64,000 nucleotides of DNA. It comes from Planctomycetales bacterium (lineage in GTDB: Bacteria; Planctomycetota; Planctomycetia; Isosphaerales; Isosphaeraceae). Of the stretch, positions 55,564 to 63,757 are shown piece by piece; within the stretch, counting starts at the first letter, position 1; the number at the start of each line of letters is the position of its first letter. Made by a program: the position numbers and the translations under genes. The notes beneath the pieces were generated by a model. That model saw only the letters and a program-made list of their open reading frames with translations. It searched no databases and had not been told where the DNA came from. The DNA is taken from positions 1 through 64,000 of the forward strand of contig DAIDHX010000018.1 of the NCBI GenBank assembly GCA_027451885.1, written 5' to 3'.

Positions 55564-56550
55564 TTGGGCCGCGCGTACATCGGGATTGAGATCGGCGGCA
55601 CCAAGCTTCAGCTCGGCCTGGGATTCGACGACGAATCCATCGCTGCGCTCTGGCGTGGCGCGGTCGAGCCGAGCCGGGGTGCGCCCGGGATTCTCGCTCA
55701 AATTGCCGATGCTTATCCCCGGCTGCTGGCCCAGGCCAAGGTCTCGGCGGCGGAAGTCGCAGCCGTGGGCGTGGGCTTCGGCGGTCCCGTGGACTCAGCG
55801 CGCGGTGTCGTTCATCATTCGTTCCAGGTACAAGGCTGGGACCAGTTTCCGCTCGCGGACTGGATTCGAACGACCCTGGGGCTCAGCCATGTCGCGGTGG
55901 CCAACGACGCTGACTCCGCCGGTCTGGCGGAGGCGATCCGGGGCGCAGGCAAGGGTTGCTCACCGCTCCTCTACTCGAACGTCGGCAGCGGCATCGGAGG
56001 CGCTCTCATCATCGCGGGCGCCATTTACGATGGTTCGGGCGCAGGCGCACTCGAGATCGGCCATTTGCTCGTCCCCGACCCGCTTGATCCTTCTGCCCCC
56101 GTGCGCGAACTCGAACACATCGCCTCAGGCTGGGCAATCGCCCAACGAGGCCGCGAGACCGCACGCCAGCTCCGTTCCCACGCATCGCAGCCCAATGCCT
56201 TGATCGACCACGCCAGCGGCGATCCCGAAGCGATCAGCGCTGTCACCGTGTTTCAGGCCGCTCAAAATGGCGACCCAATCGCGACCGCGATCGTCGCCCG
56301 CGCCAGAGCCGCCTTCGCCTTCGCCCTGGCTCAGGCCGTGACCCTGCTCGCACCCAAACGCATCGTCATCGGCGGCGGCGTCTCACTGGCCGATCCGAAT
56401 CTCTGGCTGCTTCCACTCCGCGGCGAAGTGGCTGAACGCACCTTCCCTCCCTTCCGCGACACCTTCGACATCGTCACCGCCGCCCTCGGCGAGGAAGTCG
56501 TCGTCCACGGCGCCCTCGAGCTGGCTCGATCGCGAACCTTTCCACGCTAA
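55564..56550 (+). CDS. ROK family sugar kinase lacking the zinc-binding motif
   Basis: 328 residues from TTG 55564 (AGGAAG upstream), eight bases after the isomerase gene, so they are translated together. The ATP motif is IGIEIGGTKLQLGL (Glu replaces the more common Asp, as in some fructokinases); the catalytic Asp is in ANDADSAGLAEAI, and SNVGSGIGGAL is the second phosphate loop. The ROK zinc signature (C-x-C-G-x2-G-C-x-E after GH) is absent: after EIGHLLV comes PDPLDPSAPVRELEH. Zinc-free ROK members are known, so activity is still plausible. The sugar is unknown; the isomerase neighbour suggests it phosphorylates a heptose or hexose derivative. Confidence 0.88.
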   Translation: MGRAYIGIEIGGTKLQLGLGFDDESIAALWRGAVEPSRGAPGILAQIADAYPRLLAQAKVSAAEVAAVGVGFGGPVDSARGVVHHSFQVQGWDQFPLADWIRTTLGLSHVAVANDADSAGLAEAIRGAGKGCSPLLYSNVGSGIGGALIIAGAIYDGSGAGALEIGHLLVPDPLDPSAPVRELEHIASGWAIAQRGRETARQLRSHASQPNALIDHASGDPEAISAVTVFQAAQNGDPIATAIVARARAAFAFALAQAVTLLAPKRIVIGGGVSLADPNLWLLPLRGEVAERTFPPFRDTFDIVTAALGEEVVVHGALELARSRTFPR

Positions 56551-56649
56551 TCCTCCACCAGGTCCTCGAACCAGGAGATCCCCTCCAGCGGAAATGGCCT
56601 GGGAGCGGACTGCTTTTCAAAAAAATGTATCGCAAAAATGCCCGATGAC

Positions 56650-56679
56650 TTGACATCCACGCACGCAACCACCTAGGAT
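56650..56679 (+). promoter_or_regulatory. Strong-looking sigma-70-type promoter
   Basis: TTGACA (56650-56655, perfect -35), an 18-base spacer and TAGGAT (56674-56679). No annotated start codon lies within 300 bases downstream except weak ones, which makes a non-coding or leader transcript likely. Confidence 0.55.
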
Positions 56680-57043
56680 TCCATTGGATGGTTTCGTGCC
56701 GAGGTGTCGTGCAGTAAATGGCGGTCAGGGATTGGCAAATCTGCCGAACGAGTGACCAGGACTGCCCTGAAACGGGGCGACGAACGACCGATTTCGCGGC
56801 ATCGAGGCATGGAAGGCGAATGTCTCAACGGGCGTCGAGACGGCGATTCTGAGGTGAAGAGACGCGCCAGGGGACTCGGTCAGGGGCCGAGGACGGAGCC
56901 TGGATCGAGACGGCTGAAAAGTCTCTAACCTCTTTTTTCAAAAATCTTTAGATCGCGATCACAAACGGCTGCGAAGGGCGTATGGTTGCGTGCAGGGGAT
57001 CCTGTTGCCGGTTTCGGTCCCTGGTGCCGTGGGAGAGTCGACC

Positions 57044-57334
57044 ATGAGCTATTCTCGAATTTTTTCGCGATTTTCTGCACTCGGCCTCGATTTTGCCCTG
57101 CATGTTTTGTGTGTGCAGCGATCGATTTCGGCGTCCCTGTTGAAATCCCCACGAATTGCAATCTGTCTTCTGAACCGAGACGGTTCTATTTTCGTCTATA
57201 CGAGCAGGAGAGGATCGGGCATGATTCGCCGAGCGGAACGTTCCCCTGGCGGATGGTGCGAGGAGGTTCGGTTGGATTGGATCCGCTGGAGGCCGTGGGT
57301 TTCGCGAACCTGTGCGGAAAAGGGACTGTCGTAG
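57044..57334 (+). CDS. Possible small protein (96 aa), low support
   Basis: ATG 57044 is preceded by GGGAGAG at six bases, a good ribosome-binding site. The 96-residue product (start MSYSRIFSRFSALGLDFALH) has no recognisable domain; its C-terminal half is Arg/Trp rich. Other frames are also open here, so this may be chance. Listed because of the site in front of it. Confidence 0.25.
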   Translation: MSYSRIFSRFSALGLDFALHVLCVQRSISASLLKSPRIAICLLNRDGSIFVYTSRRGSGMIRRAERSPGGWCEEVRLDWIRWRPWVSRTCAEKGLS

Positions 57335-57381
57335 CCTCGAAAGACCTTCGCGTTCGTCTCTCTTTTTGATCGGGGGTTGCC

Positions 57382-57624
57382 ATGACCGCGCGATTGTCCG
57401 AAACCCAGCTTTGGCAGCAGAACCTGGCGTCACTGATCCGTTCGGGTCTCTTTTCGAGAGCCGAAACGCGAGAGTCTCACGGTCTTTACGCGGTTGTTGG
57501 GGTTTATCCTGACAACACGTACTCAGCGCCTCTTGCTAAGTACTCCGACGTGCGCAGGGCGATGGACGCCGCGAATCTGGCCAATCGCCTGGCCCTGACC
57601 AAGCAGACAAGCAACGCGAACTGA
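57382..57624 (+). CDS. Small hypothetical protein (80 aa)
   Basis: ATG 57382 is preceded by GGGGG at about seven bases. The product is hydrophilic and evenly composed (ETQLWQQNLASLIRSGLFSR, LAKYSDVRRAMDAANLANRL), unlike chance ORFs in GC-rich DNA, with a predicted helical C-terminus. No signal peptide or known family. It stands alone between the intergenic region and a strong terminator at 57647-57679, so it is monocistronic. Confidence 0.6.
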   Translation: MTARLSETQLWQQNLASLIRSGLFSRAETRESHGLYAVVGVYPDNTYSAPLAKYSDVRRAMDAANLANRLALTKQTSNAN

Positions 57625-57646
57625 TTGCGTTTTGTTTCCGACCACG

Positions 57647-57679
57647 CACCCGCGTCATCATCCTGTGATGGCGCGGGTG
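57647..57679 (+). terminator. Rho-independent terminator after the 80-aa gene
   Basis: A 14-base stem, CACCCGCGTCATCA (57647-57660) with TGATGGCGCGGGTG (57666-57679), has only one G-U wobble and a five-base loop, and is followed by TTCTTGTTC. This is the clearest terminator in the window. Confidence 0.85.
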
Positions 57680-57734
57680 TTCTTGTTCGTCGAGCCTGGG
57701 CCAGGACGGCGATCTTTCGCGGGATTCTCGAGTC

Positions 57735-59639
57735 ATGGATGTCTCGGGGCAACGACGCTGGATTCTGGGTCTTCTCGTCGCCTTCGCCAGCCTGCGAGGC
57801 GCGGGGGATCGCCCCTGCGCTACTCCTGCGCCGAGCCAGCTTCTCGAAGACGCCGGTCTCCGCCTCAGCCAGTCGCTCTCTGCCGAGGCGCTCACCCAGC
57901 TTGCCTACAACGGCCATTTGCTTCTGGATGCGCTGACGCGTGCCGAGCGATCCGCGCTGGCGCGTGGTGGACTGCGGTTTCAGGTTTCCGCGCCGGCGGA
58001 GGTTTTCCTTGCCGCGGCCGAGCAGGCGCCGCCATTCTGGCTTGGAGAGCGCGGGTTCGAGCCCACTCCAGTGCAGCTTGAGAACGAAGACACGCGCTGG
58101 CGGGTCTTTCGCCGTCAGGTACCGGCGGGGCTGGTCGAGCTGGGTGTGAACGGGCTGGACCAGACGCCTGCGAGCCATTATGTGGTTTTCGTCCGCCCGC
58201 TTCACCGCGAGACTGGCGCCGAGGTGACGCTCGACTCTCGCTCGGCCAGCCGCTTCCGCGTGCGTGCCTCGTCCGCTCAACCGAGCGCTGCGTGGGATGT
58301 GGAGCATCGCTTTGGAACGCTCCCCGATTTTCTGCAAGCGGCCATCTTGATTCAGCCTGCCCACGCCGACCGCCATGCGACGGTGCTCGCGCGCGCCCGC
58401 GTCTGGAAGACGCACGTTGTGGCTGGGCAAGCGCCTGACCAGGTAGTGGTGAGCTTCGGCCAGGACTCGGCACGCACGCTCGTATGGACCTGGCGCACGT
58501 CGCGGAAATCCCCCTCTGATTGGTTACGCCTCGCACGCCTGCCTGCTAGAAAAGCTACAAGTGCTGCGCCCGGCCAGGCGCTCGACATTGTGCGCACCCT
58601 GAGATCGCAAACGGAGCAGTTTCCCACGCCGAGCGTGCTCAACGACCCCGTGCTTGTGCGGCACCGGGCGGAGGCGAACGGCCTCGAGCCCGATACGCGC
58701 TATGTTTACTCGATCGGCGATGGCACACGCTGGTCCCCCTGGCAGCCGATCAAGACTGCGCCCGGGCCTGGCAAGCGCACGCGGTTCCTTTATCTGGGCG
58801 ATGCGCAAACGGGTTTCCCCGGCTGGGGGAAGCTGCTGGCTACCGCGTCCGCGCGCGTACCCGATGCCGACTTCTTGCTCATCGCCGGCGATCTTGTCGA
58901 CCGTGGCAACGAGCGGACCAACTGGGACCACTTTTTTCTTCGCGCGGCGGGCGTCTTCGACCGTATTCCGCTCATGCCCTGCGTGGGCAATCACGAGTAT
59001 CTCGACCGCGGCCCGCAACTCTACCAGGCGTATTTTGAGCTGCCGGGCAATGGTCCCGCGGGGTCGGGCAAGGATCTGGTTTATTCGTTCACCTGCGGCG
59101 ACGTCTTGCTCGCGGTTCTCGACAGCACGATCGCCGCGGCCAGCGCGCGCGCGGCGAAGCAGCAGGCGGACTGGCTCGATCAGGTGCTCACGGCCTCAAC
59201 GGCGCGCTTCAAGATCGTGGCCTTCCATCACCCGCTCTACCCGTCGCACCCCTGGCGCGACGTGCCGGGCCTGCGCTCAGCCTGGATCCCAGTGCTCGAC
59301 CGCCATGGCGTCGACCTGGTGCTGCAAGGGCACGACCACGCCTATCTGCGCACGTATCCCATGCGCGGAGATCGCAGGGCGACCGCGAAGGAACGAGGGA
59401 CAATCTATGTGATCGCGGTCTCGGGTGACAAGTTTGTCCCCGAGCAGCCTGCGCGTGACTACATCGAGGTCGGGCGCACGAGCACCTCGACGTACCAGGT
59501 GATCGACGTCGACCCCGCCACGGACCGGCTCAGGTTCGAGGCATGGACCGAGACGGGTGAGCAGATCGACGCGTTTGTGCTTGAGAAGCCGCGCGGGAGC
59601 GACACCATCGCGCGCGGACCGGGTGGCCACCTGCGCTAG
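57735..59639 (+). CDS. Secreted purple-acid-phosphatase-like metallophosphoesterase
   Basis: 634 residues from ATG 57735 with an N-terminal hydrophobic leader (WILGLLVAFASLRGAG). Residues 150-340 include a fibronectin-like stretch (ANGLEPDTRYVYSIGDG) that commonly precedes this enzyme. The calcineurin-type domain has all metal ligands: D356 (YLGDAQTG), D386 (GDLVDRG), N419-H420 (GNHE), H498/H499 (HHPLYPSH) and H533-x-H535 (GHDHAYLR). Such enzymes hydrolyse phosphomonoesters outside the cytoplasm. The first 150 residues match no family I recognise. Its stop overlaps by four bases the end of a small minus-strand gene. Confidence 0.92.
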   Translation: MDVSGQRRWILGLLVAFASLRGAGDRPCATPAPSQLLEDAGLRLSQSLSAEALTQLAYNGHLLLDALTRAERSALARGGLRFQVSAPAEVFLAAAEQAPPFWLGERGFEPTPVQLENEDTRWRVFRRQVPAGLVELGVNGLDQTPASHYVVFVRPLHRETGAEVTLDSRSASRFRVRASSAQPSAAWDVEHRFGTLPDFLQAAILIQPAHADRHATVLARARVWKTHVVAGQAPDQVVVSFGQDSARTLVWTWRTSRKSPSDWLRLARLPARKATSAAPGQALDIVRTLRSQTEQFPTPSVLNDPVLVRHRAEANGLEPDTRYVYSIGDGTRWSPWQPIKTAPGPGKRTRFLYLGDAQTGFPGWGKLLATASARVPDADFLLIAGDLVDRGNERTNWDHFFLRAAGVFDRIPLMPCVGNHEYLDRGPQLYQAYFELPGNGPAGSGKDLVYSFTCGDVLLAVLDSTIAAASARAAKQQADWLDQVLTASTARFKIVAFHHPLYPSHPWRDVPGLRSAWIPVLDRHGVDLVLQGHDHAYLRTYPMRGDRRATAKERGTIYVIAVSGDKFVPEQPARDYIEVGRTSTSTYQVIDVDPATDRLRFEAWTETGEQIDAFVLEKPRGSDTIARGPGGHLR

Positions 59640-59791
59640 CGGTGCAGGCCGCGGACGATCTCAACGAGCCGCTCAATCCGCCCCGGAACAACCATCACGA
59701 GATACACAACGCCCCAACCGAGAGCCCAGGCCAGTGCCAGCCAGCCACGCCAATCAGCGCGCATCTCGGCGGTAGGATCAACTTCGGGCAT
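59636..59791 (-). CDS. 51-residue single-pass membrane protein
   Basis: ATG 59791 with GGAG seven bases upstream opens 51 residues: an acidic start (MPEVDPTAEMRADW), one hydrophobic helix (WLALAWALGWGVVYLVMVV) and a basic tail (PGRIERLVEIVRGLHR). This is a typical type of small membrane subunit. It follows the GT9 gene by 27 bases on the same strand, so it is the last gene of that operon. It ends four bases inside the convergent phosphoesterase gene (shared CTAG). Confidence 0.65.
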   Translation of the reverse strand: MPEVDPTAEMRADWRGWLALAWALGWGVVYLVMVVPGRIERLVEIVRGLHR

Positions 59792-59818
59792 GTGTGTCTC
59801 CAGGACAGGATTGGGCTT

Positions 59819-61165
59819 CTAGAGAGGATTATGTGGCGATTCCGCGTGATGGGCGCGTGCCCAGAGCCGAAGCGCTGAGCGGTAGACCCGCTCGGGATCG
59901 AGCTGGGTCATGCAGGGATGGCCTGCGAGCGGGCAGGTCTTCTGGTGGCACGGCTGGCACGGCACGCGTTTGCGAAGCACAAGCGTGTGCCGCGACCAGG
60001 GCCGCCATTGCCCCGGTCGATTGGTGCCGCTAAAGAGGATCACGGAGAGCGTGCCGGCGGACGCGGCCAGATGCGCGGGTCCCGAATCGGCGCCGATGAA
60101 GAGATCCGCGCGTTCCAGCAGGGCGGTGGTTTCCACGACGGAGAGCCTGCCGGACCAGTCGCGGAGCCGTTCGTGCGGCGGCAGCGCGCGGGCGAGCGCG
60201 ACGTCGTCCGGCCCGCCGATGACGATGACCCGCCAGCCGTCGTCAAGAAAGCGTGCGATCAGCGTGCGCCAGGAGCCATGCGGCCAGCGCTTGGCGGCAG
60301 TGCCAGCACCCAGATGCACGGTCAGCAGCGGGGCCTGGCTGGCGAACCGCGCGGCATGCAGGCGTTCCGGATCGATCCAGTCGATCGAGGACTCTTCCAC
60401 AACCGGAGCGCTGGCTTGCGACCTGCGCCTGGCGAGCGCCCGCGTCCTGCGGTCCGCGCGCCGGCTGGACCGCCTGGGCCAGGATTCCGCGAGCCTGCGC
60501 GCCACCATCGCCCGATCGCGGTCAGCCACCTGAACCTCGAGCCGCGGTTGATCCGGCGTCTCGATACCGAGCTCGCGCACCAGCGCCAGACGCGAGCGCA
60601 CCTCATGCCGCCCCGGGCGCCAGGACGCCACGTCCGTGAGCAGAAACGCACCCCCGCCCATGTCCCAGCCCAGTCTGCGCGGAATCCCCGCCAGCACCAG
60701 CACCAGCACCGAGAGCACGTCCCCGCGGACGTCGATCCCCAGGTCGTAACCTCGAGGCCGCAACGACAGCCCCAGCCGCCATACCGCACGCAGCAGGCTG
60801 AACCGCTCGCGCTTGCGCTCAAACCACGTCTGCTGCGCCACCAGCACCTGCCGCAGCCGCGGGTCGGCTTCGAAGATCTCGTGATTACTGGGCGATGCCA
60901 GCACGTCAATCACCGCGTCGGGATAAGCCGCCGCCAGCTCGCCGATGAGCGGGGTGGAGAGCACCGCGTCACCCAGATGGTCGAGCTGAACGATCAGGAT
61001 TCGCCGGGGGTTCGCCACTGTTCGCGGCGGCCGCACAAGCCGGAAAACCCCAGCGCAGACCGAGCCCACCGCGTCGAGCGCGTGCACGAGCAACCGCCAG
61101 CGCAGCTTGCTATAGCGGTATCGGCCGAGCCGCACGGGCTTTCGATCAAGCCGCGATCCGCTCAT
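59819..61165 (-). CDS. GT9-family glycosyltransferase (heptosyltransferase-like)
   Basis: 448 residues versus about 330-350 for WaaC/WaaF. The N-terminal domain has RILIVQLDHLGDAVLSTPLI, the GT9 acceptor-side motif with catalytic Asp. The C-terminal ADP-heptose domain has LTVHLGAGTAAKRWPHGSWR, VIVIGGPDDVALARAL and LFIGADSGPAHLAASAG. A basic 60-residue insertion between domains (about 225-275, Arg/Ala-rich) and a 50-residue N-terminal extension make it longer. CQPCHQKTCPLAGHPCM near the end is the Cys-rich stretch also found in bacterial WaaF relatives. It overlaps the end of the upstream GT4 gene by 20 bases. Confidence 0.9.
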   Translation of the reverse strand: MSGSRLDRKPVRLGRYRYSKLRWRLLVHALDAVGSVCAGVFRLVRPPRTVANPRRILIVQLDHLGDAVLSTPLIGELAAAYPDAVIDVLASPSNHEIFEADPRLRQVLVAQQTWFERKRERFSLLRAVWRLGLSLRPRGYDLGIDVRGDVLSVLVLVLAGIPRRLGWDMGGGAFLLTDVASWRPGRHEVRSRLALVRELGIETPDQPRLEVQVADRDRAMVARRLAESWPRRSSRRADRRTRALARRRSQASAPVVEESSIDWIDPERLHAARFASQAPLLTVHLGAGTAAKRWPHGSWRTLIARFLDDGWRVIVIGGPDDVALARALPPHERLRDWSGRLSVVETTALLERADLFIGADSGPAHLAASAGTLSVILFSGTNRPGQWRPWSRHTLVLRKRVPCQPCHQKTCPLAGHPCMTQLDPERVYRSALRLWARAHHAESPHNPL

Positions 61166-62270
61166 AAATCTCCGCCGTGATCTCTGCGGCCCTGGGCCAC
61201 AGGTAATGGTCCTTCACCCGCGCCCGCAGACGCGGGTCAGCCCCCTGGTTCCAGCATCGTTCCACCGCCTGAGCGATCTCGCGCGGGTGGTCGGGCCGCG
61301 CATATTCGGCAAGATCGCCGAAGTACTCGCGCGTCGAGCCGTACGGCGTGATCACCACCGCCACGCCCGCGAGCGCGGCTTCAAGCGCGGCCAGACCAGG
61401 CGTCTCAAACCAGCTTGGTAGCGCAAAGACACGTGCAGCCTGATAGGCCGAGGCCAGGAGCGGGTCGTCCGCCTCGAGCCGGCCCAGCCAGGTCACGCGC
61501 CCGCGCCCCGCATCGCGACATCGCTTCAGGTACGCCTCACAACCCGCGGGCGCATCCCCCGCGACCATCAGATGCCGCCCGGAGTTCTCGAGGGCTTCAA
61601 TCAGCCCCAGCAGATTCTTGCGCGGCTCGACCCGGCCCGCGAAAAACACGAAGTCACGGCCGCCATACCGGCTAGTGAACAGGTGCGGATCGGCCATGCC
61701 AAACCCGGGATCGACGCCGTTTGGTACAACATGGAGCCGCTCGTGGGGCACGCCAAAGAGCCGCGCGAGCTGATGCGCTTCGGCCTGGGAATTGGGCAGC
61801 ACGGCGCCGGCCAGATGGAGCAGAGTTCGCTTCCAACCTGGCAGTGCCGGCATGAGCGCACGCAAGCCGTATGCGGCGAGTGCACGCAGCCTGCGGGACG
61901 ATCGCGTCTCGAGCGCGGCAAGCGCAGCCGGCTGGAACCAGGAAATCGGCGAGAGCGCAACCGGCACGTTCCGTTTGCGTGCCCATTGTGCAAGCGCAAG
62001 CCCCTCGCGCGACATGCCAAAGAGATGGAGCACGCGCGCGTCCTCGATGCGGTCGGTCCAGGGCGAAAAAAGCCTGACGGGAACGCCCAGCCGTTCGAGC
62101 CAGCGCCCTGTTTGCACGAGCTGATTCTCGCCACCGCCGGGCGCCTGGAACGCGGTGACATTCGCGGCAAAAAGCGCGCAGCCAGGCGCGGGGGGCGCGG
62201 AGGCCCGCGCGCGAATCCAATCGCGGTCGCTCTCGGTCGAACTGGCTTCGATCGCGAGACCCTGCGTCAT
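61146..62270 (-). CDS. GT4-family glycosyltransferase
   Basis: 374 residues from ATG 62270, which overlaps the preceding stop as ATGA. The Rossmann halves are visible: FQAPGGGENQLVQTGRWLER near the start (Gly-rich loop), VVPNGVDPGF, VFFAGRVEPRKNLLGLIEAL and the donor-binding WFETPGLAALEAALAGVAVV with the E-x7-E pattern. It probably uses a nucleotide sugar. Third gene of the operon 64000 to 59636; its end overlaps the GT9 gene by 20 bases. Confidence 0.93.
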   Translation of the reverse strand: MTQGLAIEASSTESDRDWIRARASAPPAPGCALFAANVTAFQAPGGGENQLVQTGRWLERLGVPVRLFSPWTDRIEDARVLHLFGMSREGLALAQWARKRNVPVALSPISWFQPAALAALETRSSRRLRALAAYGLRALMPALPGWKRTLLHLAGAVLPNSQAEAHQLARLFGVPHERLHVVPNGVDPGFGMADPHLFTSRYGGRDFVFFAGRVEPRKNLLGLIEALENSGRHLMVAGDAPAGCEAYLKRCRDAGRGRVTWLGRLEADDPLLASAYQAARVFALPSWFETPGLAALEAALAGVAVVITPYGSTREYFGDLAEYARPDHPREIAQAVERCWNQGADPRLRARVKDHYLWPRAAEITAEIYERIAA

Positions 62271-63757
62271 GCCTCGGCCCCCGTGTGCCACTGCTTGAAT
62301 CGCCGCAAGGAACGTTTCAGCTCACGCCTCAGCGTGCCGGTTGGCAAGTTCTCGATCGGGATCGTCGTCTCCCAGTCGAGCGCTTCGCGGAGCACGCGCT
62401 TCAGGCTCGGCGGCCGCCGGATCGGTTCCGGCGCGGCAAGCCCGTCGCCGGGTCCCGAGATACGCTCGTAGGCAAGACTCGCGAGATCGAGCGTGAGCCT
62501 GGGCCCGCACTGCGGCACGACCGAGCGGAACCCCCCGCGCTCGATCACGACCGCCAGCGGATAACGCGCGTCCCACTCCTCGAACTGGATCTCGACCTTG
62601 CCGCGCTCACGCGCGAGCACAAGCCAGCGCCTGGAGCCACGCCAGCGCCAGTAGCGCGCAAGATCCGTGAACGTCACGCGCCAGGTGAGCGGATCGGCCG
62701 CGGCCGCGGCTGCAACCTGCGTGACCACGCCCGTCATCCGTGCCAGCCGGCCCTCGGGGTGGCCATAGATCACCACCAGCTCGCCGGCCGCCGTCCGCGC
62801 CCGCACCACACGGTCGAAATAGGCGCCCACGCGGTCGGGGTCGGTCACACCGGCTTCCAGAAACAGCCCCTCGCACACAGGGTGAATGGGAATCTGTAGC
62901 ACCCGTGAAAAGCGGTCGCGCTTCCAGGGGAAGAATGGGAAATCGTCGTAGGCAAGCTGGAATTCCGATGAGTAGAGATATCCCAGTTCCTCGAGTACGT
63001 CGTCGAGCGCGGCGTGATATCGCCCGTGAGGCGCGGCGAATCCCAACGGTTCAATCCCCGCGCCGCGCAGAATCCGGTCGGCGCGCTCGAGGTTCGCACG
63101 ATTGGCCTCGAAGTCGCGATGCACGAAATGGAAATGCCCGTGCGACTGCGTGTCGAGCCGCCGCAGGTCGGCGATCACCGTATCATGATGAGCGTATGCT
63201 TGCGTGCTCACAAACTGTGTACTAAATGTGTCGAGAGCCTGCCGCGCACGGGCGAAGCGGTGATAATCACCGGGCGCTGGCTCATCGAGATCAGCGCGGA
63301 AGCTAAACGCCGAGCGATACGGATAAGGGAACGGCGCCAGGCGAATCCAGGCGCCTCCCGCGAGGGTCACCGCGTCGCGCAAGCGCTCGATCAGCGCGCG
63401 GCGGATAGCGGCCTTGGGCCGCCTGGCCACACGCTCGACGACACGCGCGCCGGCGATCGACCAGGCCGAGTCAACCGCGCGATCATCGACAAGCGCCGCG
63501 AATGGATCGAGATCCTGGCCGTCGCGGAGGAAGTCCACATCGATCGCCGTTTGGCCCCGGCAAAGCATCGCCTGAATCTGCGGCTCGCGCGTCTCGGCGC
63601 TGTCGAAGAGCACAAACCGGCCGCGGGCGATCGCGGCGGGGCGCGCCCGCTCAACAACTTCGTAGGGCACACCTTCTTGCGCAAGCGCAAGTTCAAGTCC
63701 GGGAGGGGTGCGCCAGAGCACAAGCGGCAAAAGCGGCAGGTCGAGCGGATCACGCAT
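62267..63757 (-). CDS. NodB-like polysaccharide deacetylase with long flanking regions
   Basis: 496 residues from ATG 63757 (GAGG seven bases upstream). The deacetylase core spans about 145-330: FSFRADLDEP (catalytic Asp-Asp), DTQSHGHFHFVH (metal His residues), GFAAPHGRYHAAL and the IYGHPEGRL motif. The 140-residue N-terminus and 150-residue C-terminus match nothing I recognise. No signal peptide, so action on a cytoplasmic or lipid-linked glycan is more likely than on secreted polymer. It shares 8 bases with the upstream gene and 4 (ATGA) with the GT4 gene. Confidence 0.82.
   Translation of the reverse strand: MRDPLDLPLLPLVLWRTPPGLELALAQEGVPYEVVERARPAAIARGRFVLFDSAETREPQIQAMLCRGQTAIDVDFLRDGQDLDPFAALVDDRAVDSAWSIAGARVVERVARRPKAAIRRALIERLRDAVTLAGGAWIRLAPFPYPYRSAFSFRADLDEPAPGDYHRFARARQALDTFSTQFVSTQAYAHHDTVIADLRRLDTQSHGHFHFVHRDFEANRANLERADRILRGAGIEPLGFAAPHGRYHAALDDVLEELGYLYSSEFQLAYDDFPFFPWKRDRFSRVLQIPIHPVCEGLFLEAGVTDPDRVGAYFDRVVRARTAAGELVVIYGHPEGRLARMTGVVTQVAAAAAADPLTWRVTFTDLARYWRWRGSRRWLVLARERGKVEIQFEEWDARYPLAVVIERGGFRSVVPQCGPRLTLDLASLAYERISGPGDGLAAPEPIRRPPSLKRVLREALDWETTIPIENLPTGTLRRELKRSLRRFKQWHTGAEA

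Larger units (their letters stand above)
56551..57381. other. 831-base intergenic region with promoter, possible non-coding RNA and short ORFs
   Basis: AT-richer than its surroundings. A clear sigma-70-type promoter sits at 56650-56679. About 250 bases downstream a GAGAC/GTCTC stem (near 56908-56926) is followed by CTCTTTTTTC at 56931-56940, which could end a short transcript. A GTG-started 74-residue ORF (56704-56928) fills the interval but looks non-coding. I checked against the conserved cores of tmRNA, RNase P RNA and SRP RNA and see none. The rest (56941-57381) includes one weak ORF candidate and the leader of the 80-aa gene. Confidence 0.55.

Noticed and set aside
56704-56928. 74-codon GTG ORF downstream of the orphan promoter
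   Set aside because: Arg/Gly-rich, no good ribosome-binding site, no resemblance to a real protein; better left as possible non-coding RNA.
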